From contig CAVSID010000001.1 in NCBI GenBank assembly GCA_963727915.1, forward strand, positions 372,001 to 436,000: a stretch of DNA of 64,000 bases, read 5' to 3'. A program made the translations under genes and the position numbers. Origin of the DNA: CAWAND01 sp963727915 (GTDB taxonomy: Bacteria; Chloroflexota; Anaerolineae; Anaerolineales; E44-bin32). Below, piece by piece: positions 26,251 to 35,043 of the stretch. The notes below the pieces were generated by a model that did no database searches, was not told the DNA's origin, and saw nothing but the letters and a program-made list of their open reading frames with translations. Within the stretch, counting starts at the first letter, position 1. The number at the start of each line of letters is the position of its first letter.

Positions 26251-26859
26251 ATGGCGCCTATCCAAGCCGTGGTTTGGGACCTGGGCGGGGTGCTGGTCCG
26301 CACCGGCGACCGCCAGCCAAGGCGCGCTTGGGAGCGGCGCCTTGGTCTGGAGCAGGACTCGCTTGACGCGATGGTCTTCGACAGCCCCATAAGCCGGCGC
26401 GCCACCCTCGGGAAAGCCGATGTCAGCGACATCTGGGATGACGTGGCACGCCGCCTCGATTTGGGGCCGGAGCAAGCCGCTGATCTGCAGCGCGATTTCT
26501 GGCGCGGCGACCAGCTTGACCTGGCGTTGGTGGAAAGAATCCGGCAGCTTCGCCCCAACTACAAGACCGGCCTGATCACGAATGCCTTCAAGGATATCCG
26601 CAAGTCCATCGAAGAGCTGTGGCACCTTGACGACGTTTTCGACGCGATCATCATCTCGTCTGAAGTCGGCCTTGCCAAACCCGACCCGGCCATCTATCGG
26701 CGGTGGCTGGACCAGTTGTCGCTCCCGGCTGAGGCCGCCGTGTTCATCGACGACTTCGCTGAGAACATCACCGCGGCACGCCAACTGGGGATGGCGACAA
26801 TACACTTCAAGGGTCCCGACCAGGCATTGACTGAGTTGGAAGCCTTGCTGGATTCTTGA
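26251..26859 (+). CDS. HAD-superfamily phosphatase (YihX/epoxide-hydrolase-like subgroup)
   Basis: The 202-residue protein has all four HAD motifs. The nucleophile is in VVWDLGGVLV, the DxGGV variant typical of this subgroup. Motif II is LITNAF, the lysine is in LAKPDPAIY and the acidic pair in VFIDDFAEN. These enzymes hydrolyse sugar phosphates or similar small phosphoesters. It follows the GNAT gene by 28 bases and is probably in the same transcript. Confidence 0.88.
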   Translation: MAPIQAVVWDLGGVLVRTGDRQPRRAWERRLGLEQDSLDAMVFDSPISRRATLGKADVSDIWDDVARRLDLGPEQAADLQRDFWRGDQLDLALVERIRQLRPNYKTGLITNAFKDIRKSIEELWHLDDVFDAIIISSEVGLAKPDPAIYRRWLDQLSLPAEAAVFIDDFAENITAARQLGMATIHFKGPDQALTELEALLDS

Positions 26860-26894
26860 GAAAGTGACGGGGACGAGCTGGCATGCGCCGGGGG

Positions 26895-27096
26895 AAAAGA
26901 AAGAGCCCCATCACTCCTTTAGGCAGCCGGCTTTCCACTCTCGCCGGGTGACCCGCGCCTGTAGGCTATAGGGAAGGGCGCTAATCCAACCGCGGCGCTT
27001 GCTTGCTTCAAACTGCCGACTTCTGGTGGCAGCCGGTTGAATGATCCCATAGCCGACGGGGGCCGTGCAGCCTTCGGGTGGCCTGAGGCTCCGTTC
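26895..27096 (-). ncRNA. Structured small RNA gene, 6S-like architecture
   Basis: No open frame explains this segment, but the minus strand looks like a stand-alone RNA gene of about 200 nt. A strong promoter (TTGACT, 17 bases, TAAGGT) ends just upstream. The 5' GAGCCUCA (27084-27091) pairs with the 3' UGGGGCUC (26903-26910), immediately followed by UUUCUUUU. Inside are a long arm (GGCUAUGGGA with UCCCUAUAGCC; CAACCG with CGGUUG; tip CUGCC/GGCAG) and a hairpin CCGGC/GCCGG on the 3' strand. A closing stem, an open centre with small hairpins and a long terminal arm is the 6S RNA plan. No RNase P, tmRNA or SRP core motif is visible. RNA gene likely; 6S identity unproven. Confidence 0.55.
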
Positions 27097-27102
27097 GTTT
27101 CT

Positions 27103-27131
27103 ACCTTATGCAGGCGACCAGTGAAAGTCAA
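27103..27131 (-). promoter_or_regulatory. Strong housekeeping promoter of the small RNA
   Basis: On the minus strand TTGACT (27126-27131) and TAAGGT (27103-27108) are separated by exactly 17 bases. An A/T-rich stretch (ATTTTTTAAGC) upstream resembles an UP element. The predicted start is near 27096. Confidence 0.7.
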
Positions 27132-27417
27132 GGGCCGCTATGCTTAAAAAATGTACTACTGCGACCGCCGCCTGGCGGTTCGATCCTTGCGATTGGACTA
27201 TAATCGACGATCCAATCCCATCCACTTGTCACGTGAGGCGAGCGTCAATAGGGCCACCTGACAGGATGAGTGGACCAGGTGGTGTGATGGTTTTACGGGT
27301 GTCAGTTCTCAAGCAGCGACATGCACCTGTATGGGCCCAACGGGAGCGCTCGATCGGGATGACTGCGGCCCCGGAAACGTTCGACGCCATCGGAGCACGC
27401 ACGGGGGAGGGGTCTTC
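27132..27417. other. Leader region before the lipid kinase
   Basis: A perfect TATAAT (27199-27204) lies between GATTGG and CCAATC, which form an inverted repeat. A stem CCACCTG/CAGGTGG follows at about 27254-27283. No -35 element at normal spacing was found, so promoter status is uncertain. No coding pattern is seen. Confidence 0.35.
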
Positions 27418-28332
27418 TTGAGCTCAAAGACAAAACTCATATTCAACGCTCATGCCGACCGGGGCCACGCCTGGGACCTCGTCCACATACTCCAGGCGGC
27501 CATCGATCGCCATGGCGGCGGCGAATGGGCGGCCACGCAGTATCCCGGGCACGCAACGAAGCTGGCAGAATCGGCCGCCGACGAAGGTTTCGACACTGTG
27601 GTCGGCTTGGGCGGCGACGGGACAATCCACGAGATCGTCAACGGGCTGATGCACATCCCGCAGGATCACCGCCCGGCTCTCGGGGCTGTGCCGGTCGGCT
27701 CCGGCAACGACTTCTGCGCCAATGTCGGCATTTCCACTGATCCGGAAACCGCAATCCTCAAGGCTCTCAATGGCACGGAGCGCGTAATTGATGTCGGCAC
27801 CATCACCGACAACACCGGCCGCACCGAGTACTGGGATAACACGATCAACGTCGGTTTCGGGGCTTCGGTGGCGATCTACTCCTACCAAATCACACGCTTG
27901 CGGGGCTACCCGATGTACCTTTGGGCCGTTCTGCAGACCGTGTTCAGACATCATGATGCGCCGATGATGACCGTCCGCACCGACCGGGAGACTTTCGAGC
28001 AGCCAACCCTGCTGCTCGCCCTCAACAACGGCCGGCGGGAAGGGGGCGGCTTTCTCACTTCCCCCGACGCTGTGCCCGACGACGGCCTGCTTAACTACGC
28101 CACCATTGAAGGCATCTCTCGTCTGATGATGCTCCGACTCATCCCCGAGGTCATGCGTGGGACCCACGGCCGATTCCGTCAAGTCCGGCTGGGGGAATTC
28201 ACAGAACTCGAGGTCGTCTCGGAGGCCCCCATCCCCATCCATACCGACGGCGAAATCTATGCCGATTTCGCGTCTCAGGTTACCCAGTTGACAATCAAGA
28301 TCATTCCCAAGGCGCTCAAGGTCAGAGTATAG
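27418..28332 (+). CDS. Diacylglycerol kinase-type lipid kinase (DagK/YegS family)
   Basis: The 304-residue enzyme phosphorylates diacylglycerol or a related lipid at the inner membrane face. The catalytic-domain signature is VVGLGGDGTIHEIVNGL, followed by AVPVGSGNDFCANVG, the second conserved loop. The C-terminal beta-sandwich has NVGFGASVAIY, LLALNNGRREGGGF and the HTDGEIY motif. The start is most likely the TTG at 27418, which has GGGGAGGGG 6 bases upstream; the frame is open before it without pattern. Confidence 0.9.
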   Translation: MSSKTKLIFNAHADRGHAWDLVHILQAAIDRHGGGEWAATQYPGHATKLAESAADEGFDTVVGLGGDGTIHEIVNGLMHIPQDHRPALGAVPVGSGNDFCANVGISTDPETAILKALNGTERVIDVGTITDNTGRTEYWDNTINVGFGASVAIYSYQITRLRGYPMYLWAVLQTVFRHHDAPMMTVRTDRETFEQPTLLLALNNGRREGGGFLTSPDAVPDDGLLNYATIEGISRLMMLRLIPEVMRGTHGRFRQVRLGEFTELEVVSEAPIPIHTDGEIYADFASQVTQLTIKIIPKALKVRV

Positions 28333-28373
28333 CCAGCGGACCCGCCGCATCTGCCAGAGATACCGGCCGACGC

Positions 28374-30056
28374 ATGCAAGACTTGCTCCAATCACTCCAG
28401 GATCAAGACATAGGTTTCCTTCGGGCCCTGGCTGAGCTGTGGGGCTTGGATCCGCCTTCCGGGCCGCCGCCGGATGCCGCTCGGTCGGTGGCGTCGACGC
28501 TACTGGAGGATGACTTCTTCGAGGAGGGGATCCATGCCCTGCCGACTGCCCTCACGGACGTCCTTCGTGAACTCGTCAGCTCCGGAGGAAGGCTGCCATG
28601 GGCGGACCTCGAACGCCGCCACGGCCCTGTGCGAAGTCTCGGCCCCGGGCGACGAGACCGGGAAAAGCCGTGGCGCCATCCGGCCTCCCCTCTGGAGAGC
28701 CTTTGGTATCGGGGGTTGGTGGCGCGGGCCTTCTCCGATACTCCGGTCGGCTTCGAGGAATTCGGCTACATCCCCAGCGAGATGTTAGCTCGATTGCAGG
28801 CGGCCACCGGACCGCAGATGTCCCCTCTCGGACATCCAGCCGACACGCCCGAACTCGGTTCAGCTTTCGTCCTCCCGGCTTGTCGACGACGCCGTCACTT
28901 TGATGTCGGCGCTTCGGCGGCGCCCTGCAGAGCACGCCGACCTGCCCGCGAAAGGCATCATCGGCTCACTGGCTATCTCCTCCAGCCGGGATCCCTGGAC
29001 CTGCTGGTTCAACTCCTGATAGACGTTGGTGTCCTTACCACGAGCCCGCTCCAACCGCAGCCCGACGCCGCCCGACGATTTCTGGACCAGGACCGCTCGG
29101 AGGCCCTGGCTGCCCTAGGGCGCGCGTGGACGGCAAGTCGAGCGTGGAATGACCTGGCACACGTCCCCGGTCTGACGCACGCCACGCTTCCTTGGCCCAA
29201 CGAACCCGCCGGCGCCCGGCTGGCAGTTCTCCAGATGGTAGGGAGCTTGCCGCCGCGAACATGGTGGGACCTGGCGGCATTCCAGGCAGATGTCAAGGCG
29301 CACCGCCCCGGGTTTCAACGCCCAGGCGGAGATTTCGATGCCTGGTACATTCAGGACGCCCGCTCCGGCCGCTTTCTGCGCGGCTTCGAGCATTGGGATG
29401 CCGTGGACGGTCATCTGTTGGCCTACATGATTTCCGGGCCGCTCCACTGGCTGGGAGCTGTGGACTTGGGTGGGTCGAATCCGGCAGAAGCGCCCAAGGC
29501 CATGCGCGTCACGCCGTGGTTTGAGGTGCTCACCGACCCAAAGGCTCACCCGACGATCGAGCCGGTCGAGGGGCAAGCCTCGGTCAGTATGGACGGCAAA
29601 CTCAAGCTGCCCCGCTCGGCCGACGCCAGCCTGAGATATCAGATTGCCCGCATCTGCACCTGGATCGGTCTCGAGGGGGATTTGTACACCTACCAGCTGA
29701 CCGCTCAGTCTCTTGAAAGCGCTCATCGGCAAGGGTTGAAGATATCCCACGTCCGCGCCCTGCTTGGCAGGCTTGTCGCCGAAGACCTGCCGCCGGGGCT
29801 TGACCAGGCGCTGACCAGGTTTGAGGCGCGCGGCGCAGACGCCAGTCTGTCCCGCAAGCTGTTGTTCAGCGTGGTCCAGCCCGATTCTCTCGAACGCCTT
29901 CAGCGAGAGCGTAGGGCCGCTCGCTTCCTCAAACACCCCGTCGGCAAGCACGCCTTCTTGATCGATGAGTCCGATCTGCAGGCCTTGCTCCGGCTTTCTC
30001 TGCGCCTGGGGGTCTGGATTCAACCCAGCGGCCCGACGGTGGACAACTCGCCGTGA
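28374..30056 (+). CDS. Helicase-associated (XPB/Ssl2-like N-terminal) protein without helicase motor; two compensating frame breaks
   Basis: The 560-codon frame resembles the long helix-rich region called helicase-associated or XPB/Ssl2-like domain. It shows FLRALAELWGLDPP, GLVARAFSDTPVGFEEFGYIPSEML, TYQLTAQSLESAHRQGLKI and a C-terminal LRLSLRLGVWI. No Walker motifs are present. Between about 28870 and 28985 the displayed frame is unnatural (ACRRRRHFDVG...), while the +1 frame reads RLVDDAVTLMSALRRRPAEH, so two indels cancel. Actinobacteria have relatives as separate proteins near repair genes. The stop overlaps the galK start (GTGA). Confidence 0.55.
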   Translation: MQDLLQSLQDQDIGFLRALAELWGLDPPSGPPPDAARSVASTLLEDDFFEEGIHALPTALTDVLRELVSSGGRLPWADLERRHGPVRSLGPGRRDREKPWRHPASPLESLWYRGLVARAFSDTPVGFEEFGYIPSEMLARLQAATGPQMSPLGHPADTPELGSAFVLPACRRRRHFDVGASAAPCRARRPARERHHRLTGYLLQPGSLDLLVQLLIDVGVLTTSPLQPQPDAARRFLDQDRSEALAALGRAWTASRAWNDLAHVPGLTHATLPWPNEPAGARLAVLQMVGSLPPRTWWDLAAFQADVKAHRPGFQRPGGDFDAWYIQDARSGRFLRGFEHWDAVDGHLLAYMISGPLHWLGAVDLGGSNPAEAPKAMRVTPWFEVLTDPKAHPTIEPVEGQASVSMDGKLKLPRSADASLRYQIARICTWIGLEGDLYTYQLTAQSLESAHRQGLKISHVRALLGRLVAEDLPPGLDQALTRFEARGADASLSRKLLFSVVQPDSLERLQRERRAARFLKHPVGKHAFLIDESDLQALLRLSLRLGVWIQPSGPTVDNSP

Positions 30057-31228
30057 GCGCCTCGAATCTCCCGGAGCGATTTGAGGCACTCTTCGGACAC
30101 CCCCCGTCGATCGTTGCCCGGGCGCCGGGTCGCGTGAATCTGCTCGGCGAGCATGTCGACTACAACGCCGGGCTGGCTCTGCCGTGCGGCATCCAATTCA
30201 CCGCGCGCCTCGCCATGGCGAAGAAGACCTCTGGCCCAATCCATCTTGCGGCGTTAGACCTCGGAGCCGAGCACGTATTCGAGATGGCCGATCTCGAGGC
30301 GTCGCCGGAACAGCTACGGGCATCGACACCCGACTGGGCGCGCTACCCCGTGGGCGTGTGCTGGGCCTGGGCCCACGCCGGCCACCGGCTGGTTGCATGG
30401 GACGCTTCCTATTCGTGCGATGTGCCACCGGGATCGGGATTGTCGTCGTCGGCCGCCGTCGAAGTGGCGTTTGCCGCCGCGCTGTGCAGCTTGCTGGAAG
30501 TTGACCTGCCGGACCTAGATCTTGCCAGGCTGTGCCAGACGGCCGAACACGCCATGGTCGGTGTCCACTCCGGGCTGATGGACCAATGGACGTCGGTTTC
30601 GGCGCTCAAAGACCACGCCTTGCTGCTTGATTTCCAGGATCTGACCGCCCACCCCGTGCTGCTTCCGTCAGACATCGCTATCGTCGTCGCCGACACGGGC
30701 GTTCGCCGCGCTCTGGCTACCTCGGCCTACAACCAGCGCGTCGAAGAATGCCATCAGGCGGTGACTGAGCTCCGCAAAGAAATGCCCGGGGTGCGGAGTC
30801 TGCGCGATATCACCCCGGAGGCTTTTGCGGGCGCAGCCGAGCACCTGTCCCAGCCTGCCCGCCGGCGAGCCCAGCATGTCATTGACGAGATCGAACGCGT
30901 TCGCCAGGGCGTAGCGTGCATGCAACGGGGCGATGCAGCCGGCTTCGGCGCTCTGATGCGTGCTTCCCACGCCAGTTTGCGAGACCTGTACCAAGTCTCA
31001 GGTCCGGAGTTGGACAAGTTGGTGGAGCTCGCCAATCAGTTGGACGGGGCGTTCGGTTCGCGCTTGACGGGTGCCGGGTTCGCTGGAGCGACGGTCCATC
31101 TGGTTCAGAAGGAGAGAGCTGCCGATTTCTGCAGCCAACTCGCTGGCCGCTATCTGGCCGAAACTGGGCAGCGAGCCGGCACCTGGATTTGCCGGGCTGA
31201 GTCAGGCGCTGAGGTTGACAACTTCTAG
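30053..31228 (+). CDS. galK: Galactokinase (GHMP kinase family)
   Basis: Galactokinase phosphorylates galactose at C1 in the Leloir pathway. The family signature GRVNLLGEHVDYNAG, the ATP motif PPGSGLSSSAAVEVAFA and the third motif LTGAGFAGATVHLV are all clear, and length (391 residues) is normal. The catalytic aspartate region HSGLMDQWTS is present, with the galactokinase pattern MDQ. The start is a GTG overlapping the previous stop, so it is translationally coupled to the helicase-associated protein, an odd partner. No galT or galE adjoins. Confidence 0.92.
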   Translation: MSASNLPERFEALFGHPPSIVARAPGRVNLLGEHVDYNAGLALPCGIQFTARLAMAKKTSGPIHLAALDLGAEHVFEMADLEASPEQLRASTPDWARYPVGVCWAWAHAGHRLVAWDASYSCDVPPGSGLSSSAAVEVAFAAALCSLLEVDLPDLDLARLCQTAEHAMVGVHSGLMDQWTSVSALKDHALLLDFQDLTAHPVLLPSDIAIVVADTGVRRALATSAYNQRVEECHQAVTELRKEMPGVRSLRDITPEAFAGAAEHLSQPARRRAQHVIDEIERVRQGVACMQRGDAAGFGALMRASHASLRDLYQVSGPELDKLVELANQLDGAFGSRLTGAGFAGATVHLVQKERAADFCSQLAGRYLAETGQRAGTWICRAESGAEVDNF

Positions 31229-31248
31229 GCGGGGCTGCCCTCGGGGGA

Positions 31249-31626
31249 TCAAGCGCTGCGCTGGGGAAGCACTTTGTTCAGGACGGCCTCCAGCTCGTCG
31301 ATCGTCACGGGCTTGAAGACGTACCCGTTCGCCCCCAGGGACATCGCCTCGTCCACCTGAACATCGGTGGTTTCGGACGAAAGCATCACTACCGGCATCG
31401 ACTTCAGTTCCCTGCGCAGGCGGACGAATTCGAGCATGTCAATTCCCGTGACTTCCGGCATGTTGATGTCCAGAAGCAAGACATCGGGCCGGTGCCCAGC
31501 GAGGAGCTGCCTGGAGGCGGTGCGGGCATCGCGGAACGTGTGCACCTGGAACTCGAGCAGCTCCAACATTAGCTTGACCGCGTGGCTCATTTCATCGTCG
31601 TCGTCAACAATCCAAACGGTTAGCAC
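31249..31626 (-). CDS. Stand-alone response-regulator receiver domain
   Basis: The 125-residue protein is a CheY-like receiver with no output domain. The acidic pocket is VDDDDEM, the phosphorylated aspartate lies in VLLLDINMP, the threonine/serine position is VVMLSSET and the lysine VFKPVT. It starts with GTG at 31626, with AGGAGG overlapping the uvrC stop region, so it is the last gene of a uvrC-receiver unit. The partner kinase is not evident. Confidence 0.92.
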   Translation of the reverse strand: MLTVWIVDDDDEMSHAVKLMLELLEFQVHTFRDARTASRQLLAGHRPDVLLLDINMPEVTGIDMLEFVRLRRELKSMPVVMLSSETTDVQVDEAMSLGANGYVFKPVTIDELEAVLNKVLPQRSA

Positions 31627-31638
31627 CCGGTCCTCCTG

Positions 31639-33502
31639 CTAGAGAGCTTCCTTGACGCGCTCGGCAAGTTCCACACTCATACCTCGCACCGCAGCCAACG
31701 TCTCGGTTTCGGCCATTCGCATGGCATTTAGATCGCCGAAGGCTCGCAGCAGCGCCTTGCGCCGCGCCGGCCCGATACCGGGGATGGCGTCCAACCTCGA
31801 GGCCAACCCTGATTTTCGGCGCTGTGTTCGATGGTGGCTGACGGCGAACCGATGCGCCTCGTCACGCAGCCTCTGGATGAGGTGCAAACCCGATGATCGG
31901 CGAGGTAGGATCAAGGGATCCGGTTCACCCGGAAGGTAAAGCTCCTCGTGGCCCTTCGCCAAGCCGACTACGGGGACCTGATCGGAAAGTTCAAAGGCGT
32001 GCAGCACATCCACAGCGCGTCCCAGTTGGCCCTTCCCACCGTCAACGATCAGCAAGTCCGGCAACAGGCCAAACCCACGGTCTAGCTTACCACCTGGTTT
32101 GTCCTGCTCGTCTTGCGCGATCCTCCAACGCCGGAATCGCCGCTGCAGTACTTCCTCCATGCTGGCAAAGTCGTCCTGACCCTGGACGCTCTTGATGGTG
32201 AATTTGCGATACAGGTTCTTGCTGGGTGCGCCCTGCTCGAATACCACCATTGAGCCGGCAGCTGCCGTCCCCTGTAGATTGGAGATGTCGTAGCATTCGA
32301 TGCGATTGGGCGGGACCTTCAGGTGGAGCGCATCTTGAAGCTCCGCCAGCGCCTGGACATGCTGGCTCCGGTCGGCTTCCCACCGTGTGCGCAGCATGGC
32401 CAATGTGTCGGCTGCATTTTCGGCAGCCATGTCGACCAGCTGGCGATTGGTGCCGCGGCGCGGCACGACCAGCTTCACCTTTCGTTGTCCGGGTCGGCGT
32501 TGGCTCAGCCAAGCTTCAATGATCCTGCTTTCTTCGATCTCCGCCGGAAGCAGCACTTTTTGCGGGATGTGTGGCGCTTCGTCATAGAATTGCTTGATGA
32601 ACGACTCCAGCACTTCCGGTGTATCAGCGTCCTCGGTGCCTTCCAAAATAAAGTACTCGCGGCCGATAAGCTTACCCGCCCGTATGAAGAAGACCTGCAC
32701 ACACGCCTCGCCTTTCTCCCTGGCAAAGGCGATGACATCCGAATCGATCTTCTGCCGCGAAACCACCCTTTGCCCTTCGACAACCTTCTCGATCGCCGTC
32801 AGCTGATCGCGGATGGCGGCAGCTTGCTCATATTCGAGGGCCTCCGAAGCGCTGGCCATCGCCTTCTTTAGACGTTCCACGATCGGCTCCGTGTGCCCTT
32901 CCAGAAATCGGCACAGGTCGTCGATCATCGATCGATAATCGTCCTGGTCAATGGCGCCAATACAGGGCGCCGTGCACAGTTTGATGTCGTAGTAAAGGCA
33001 CGCCGCGCTTGTCCTCGCCGGTGATAACCCGGTCGCAGGTGAGATAGGGGAAGATCTTTCGCAACACATCCAGCGTCTGGTGCACGGCCCAGACACTGGT
33101 GTAGGGCCCATAGTAGCGGGACCCGTCATCCGCCAATCTGCGCGTCATCGTCACTTTGGGAAACGGGTCCGCCCAGTGGATCTTGATGTAGGGATAACGC
33201 TTGTCATCCTTCAGACGCACGTTGTACTTGGGACGATAGCGCTTGATCAAGTTCATCTCGAGGATTAGAGCTTCGAGCTCCGATCCGACGACGATCCATT
33301 CGACGTCCACCACTTTGGCGACCATCTCGGCCACTTTGCGAGCGTGCCCGGCCGAGGCGTGGAAGTATGAACGCACGCGGTGCTTGAGGTTGATTGCCTT
33401 GCCCACGTAGAGAACCTGGCCGCGGTTGCCTTTCATAAGGTAGCATCCAGGTTTGTCGGGCAGGCCCCGAAGCATGACCTCGATATTCGGTGATGTACCC
33501 AT
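31639..33502 (-). CDS. uvrC: Excinuclease ABC subunit C, UvrC (one frame break)
   Basis: UvrC makes the two incisions in nucleotide-excision repair. The GIY-YIG nuclease begins GLPDKPGCYLMKGNRGQVLYVGKA. A break near 33005 separates it from CLYYDIKLCTAPCIG, the conserved cysteine region. The UvrBC-binding segment EALEYEQAAAIRDQL, the RNase-H-like 3' nuclease (IECYDISNLQGTAAAGSMVV, LLIVDGGKGQL) and the C-terminal helix-hairpin-helix (IPGIGPARRKALLRAFG) follow. The repaired length is about 620 residues, normal. A TAAAAT -10 box sits 9 bases before the ATG. No LexA box was seen. Confidence 0.95.
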
Positions 33503-33511
33503 GGCCTCGGC

Positions 33512-33517
33512 ATTTTA
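33512..33517 (-). promoter_or_regulatory. -10 box TAAAAT 9 bases before uvrC
   Basis: On the minus strand TGCTAAAAT ends 9 bases before the uvrC ATG, suggesting a leaderless or near-leaderless transcript. Confidence 0.45.
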
Positions 33518-33545
33518 GCACAGCGGGTTGAACGGCCTCGGATGC

Positions 33546-33551
33546 TATAAT
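33546..33551 (+). promoter_or_regulatory. -10 box TATAAT 8 bases before the lipoprotein gene
   Basis: TGCTATAAT ends 8 bases before the ATG at 33560. This is an extended -10 placed so that transcription would begin about at the start codon. Confidence 0.5.
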
Positions 33552-33559
33552 CGCCGTCT

Positions 33560-34831
33560 ATGAAGTCCTTTCGAGGTCTTCCCCTGGCCCTTCTCGTACT
33601 GGCCCTGAGCGGGTGCGGCGCCTCGCAGTCGTCGCCAACCCCCACCCCCTCCAACCCTGCCCAGACGCCGGTTGGTGCAACGCCAACCGCTGCCGTGCCA
33701 TCCCAAGTCACCGGACTGATTCTGTGGGTTCCGCCCGAATTGACACCGGATTCGGATACATCATCCGGTGCCATCTTCGCCGAGCGGCTGCAAGCGTTTC
33801 GTGACAACCACCCCGGGCTGTCACTGGACGTTCGGGTGAAAGATCGTTCCGGCCCTGCCGGCCTGCTTGAGACATTGTCGGCGGCGCGGGTGGCAGCCCC
33901 GGAGGCCGTCCCCGATCTCATTGCCCTCGATCCGATCACGCTCAACACGGCCATCGTCAAGAGCTTGATTGTGCCCATGGGAGACATCGCCCCGGCGCCG
34001 ACCGCACCCGATTGGCTTCCATTCGCCGTCGATCTCTCGGATGAGGAGCATAGTTATTTTGGCCTGCCTTTCGCCGGTGACGCCCTGGCTTTCGCCTACA
34101 GATCGGACCGATTTGAGACGCCGCCGGTGTCCTGGCAATCACTGCTTGATGCGGCTCACCTGTTCATGCTGCCGCTGGCCGATCCCCAGGCCAGTGTGAC
34201 CATGGCCCTCTACCAGGCCATGCAAGGTCCCCTGGTCGGTGATGATGGCCAGCCGAGCTTGGATCCGACGCTGCTCGCAAGGGTGCTGGCCTTCTATGCT
34301 TCCGCCGATCGCACCGGCTATCTACCGCCATCCGCCCCCGACGTCGGCTCAGCCGACGAATCCTGGCAGGCGTTGCGCGATCGCAGAGTGGACGCCGCCG
34401 TTGTCAGGTTGCAGACTTACCTGCTTGCGGACCTCCGCGGCAACCTATCCGTTGTCCCCCTGCCCACCCAAGATGGGGAAGGCGTCACGTATGCCTATCC
34501 GTGGTCGTGGGCTGTCGCCACATCCGACCCCGGCCGGCAGGCCCTGGTCAAAGAGCTGTTGGCCTTCCTCAGCCAGCCGAGCTTCCTCGGCCCCTGGACC
34601 GAAGCCCTGGGGATGATGCCTGCCACGGCATCGGCATTGAACGCTTGGTCGTCGGAGACAGACCGCGTCGCCGTGTATCGTCTGGCAACTGCTGCCGTCG
34701 TCGCGCCGGGCGCTGAACGCACGGCCACTTTCGGCCCGCCGCTGCTCGCCGCAACACAATCCGTCCTCGCCGGCGGTGGCACGCCCAATTCGGCGGCCCT
34801 GACCGCCGCCAAGACGGTCCAAAACCCCTGA
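33560..34831 (+). CDS. Extracellular solute-binding lipoprotein (ABC transporter type 1 family)
   Basis: The 423-residue protein starts with a lipoprotein signal (KSFRGLPLALLVLALSGCG, cysteine at about 20) and a Thr/Pro linker. The body is a periplasmic-binding fold: LILWVPPELTPDSD, then EAVPDLIALDPITLN, YFGLPFAGDALAFAYRSDRF and YPWSWAVATSDPGRQALVKE, as in sugar-binding family 1. The ligand cannot be told and no permease or ATPase gene is adjacent, so it may work with a distant transporter or as a sensor. No break in the frame. Confidence 0.85.
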   Translation: MKSFRGLPLALLVLALSGCGASQSSPTPTPSNPAQTPVGATPTAAVPSQVTGLILWVPPELTPDSDTSSGAIFAERLQAFRDNHPGLSLDVRVKDRSGPAGLLETLSAARVAAPEAVPDLIALDPITLNTAIVKSLIVPMGDIAPAPTAPDWLPFAVDLSDEEHSYFGLPFAGDALAFAYRSDRFETPPVSWQSLLDAAHLFMLPLADPQASVTMALYQAMQGPLVGDDGQPSLDPTLLARVLAFYASADRTGYLPPSAPDVGSADESWQALRDRRVDAAVVRLQTYLLADLRGNLSVVPLPTQDGEGVTYAYPWSWAVATSDPGRQALVKELLAFLSQPSFLGPWTEALGMMPATASALNAWSSETDRVAVYRLATAAVVAPGAERTATFGPPLLAATQSVLAGGGTPNSAALTAAKTVQNP

Positions 34832-35043
34832 CCGCGCTCACGTTTTGTGAATTTCTTCACAACCTCGACCGGCGGGCAAACGGCGCCAGGTTGACCGCTC
34901 CCGGGGCGCCTGCTACAATCCCGCTCGTCCGGCCGGCCCGATAGGGAGCGCGCCACCCAGCCAGGGTGTCTGGCGCACCGGACAGCGGCTGCTCCCGTAT
35001 CCACGCTCTGCTCTCAAGGAAAGGCATTGGACCGAGCACAACC
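34832..35043. other. Gap with Rex/CRP-like site and TACAAT box
   Basis: The gap holds the palindrome at 34845-34862 and a TGCTACAATCC -10-like box at about 34911-34921, both in position to control the phosphohexomutase gene. About 120 bases of leader with no coding pattern follow. Confidence 0.4.
34845..34862. promoter_or_regulatory. Perfect TTGTGAA-N4-TTCACAA operator (Rex-type)
   Basis: TTGTGAATTTCTTCACAA matches the Rex operator at every conserved position and also the CRP core TGTGA-N6-TCACA. It lies about 50 bases upstream of the -10-like TACAAT and 180 bases before the phosphohexomutase start. Confidence 0.6.

Noticed and set aside
26895..27096. RNase P RNA, tmRNA or SRP RNA as identity of the small RNA
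   Set aside because: None of their core sequence motifs (GAGGAAAGUC, tRNA-like ends, GGAAGGAAGCAGCC-type loop) occurs on either strand.
28374..30056. The displayed 560-residue sequence as a wholly correct protein
   Set aside because: The middle (about 28870-28985) is unnatural in this frame and natural in the +1 frame, so two indels cancel. The sequence there should not be used as given.
33000..33010. Programmed frameshifting in uvrC (and other broken genes)
   Set aside because: No slippery heptamer with a following stem was recognised, and too many unrelated genes are broken for a programmed mechanism.
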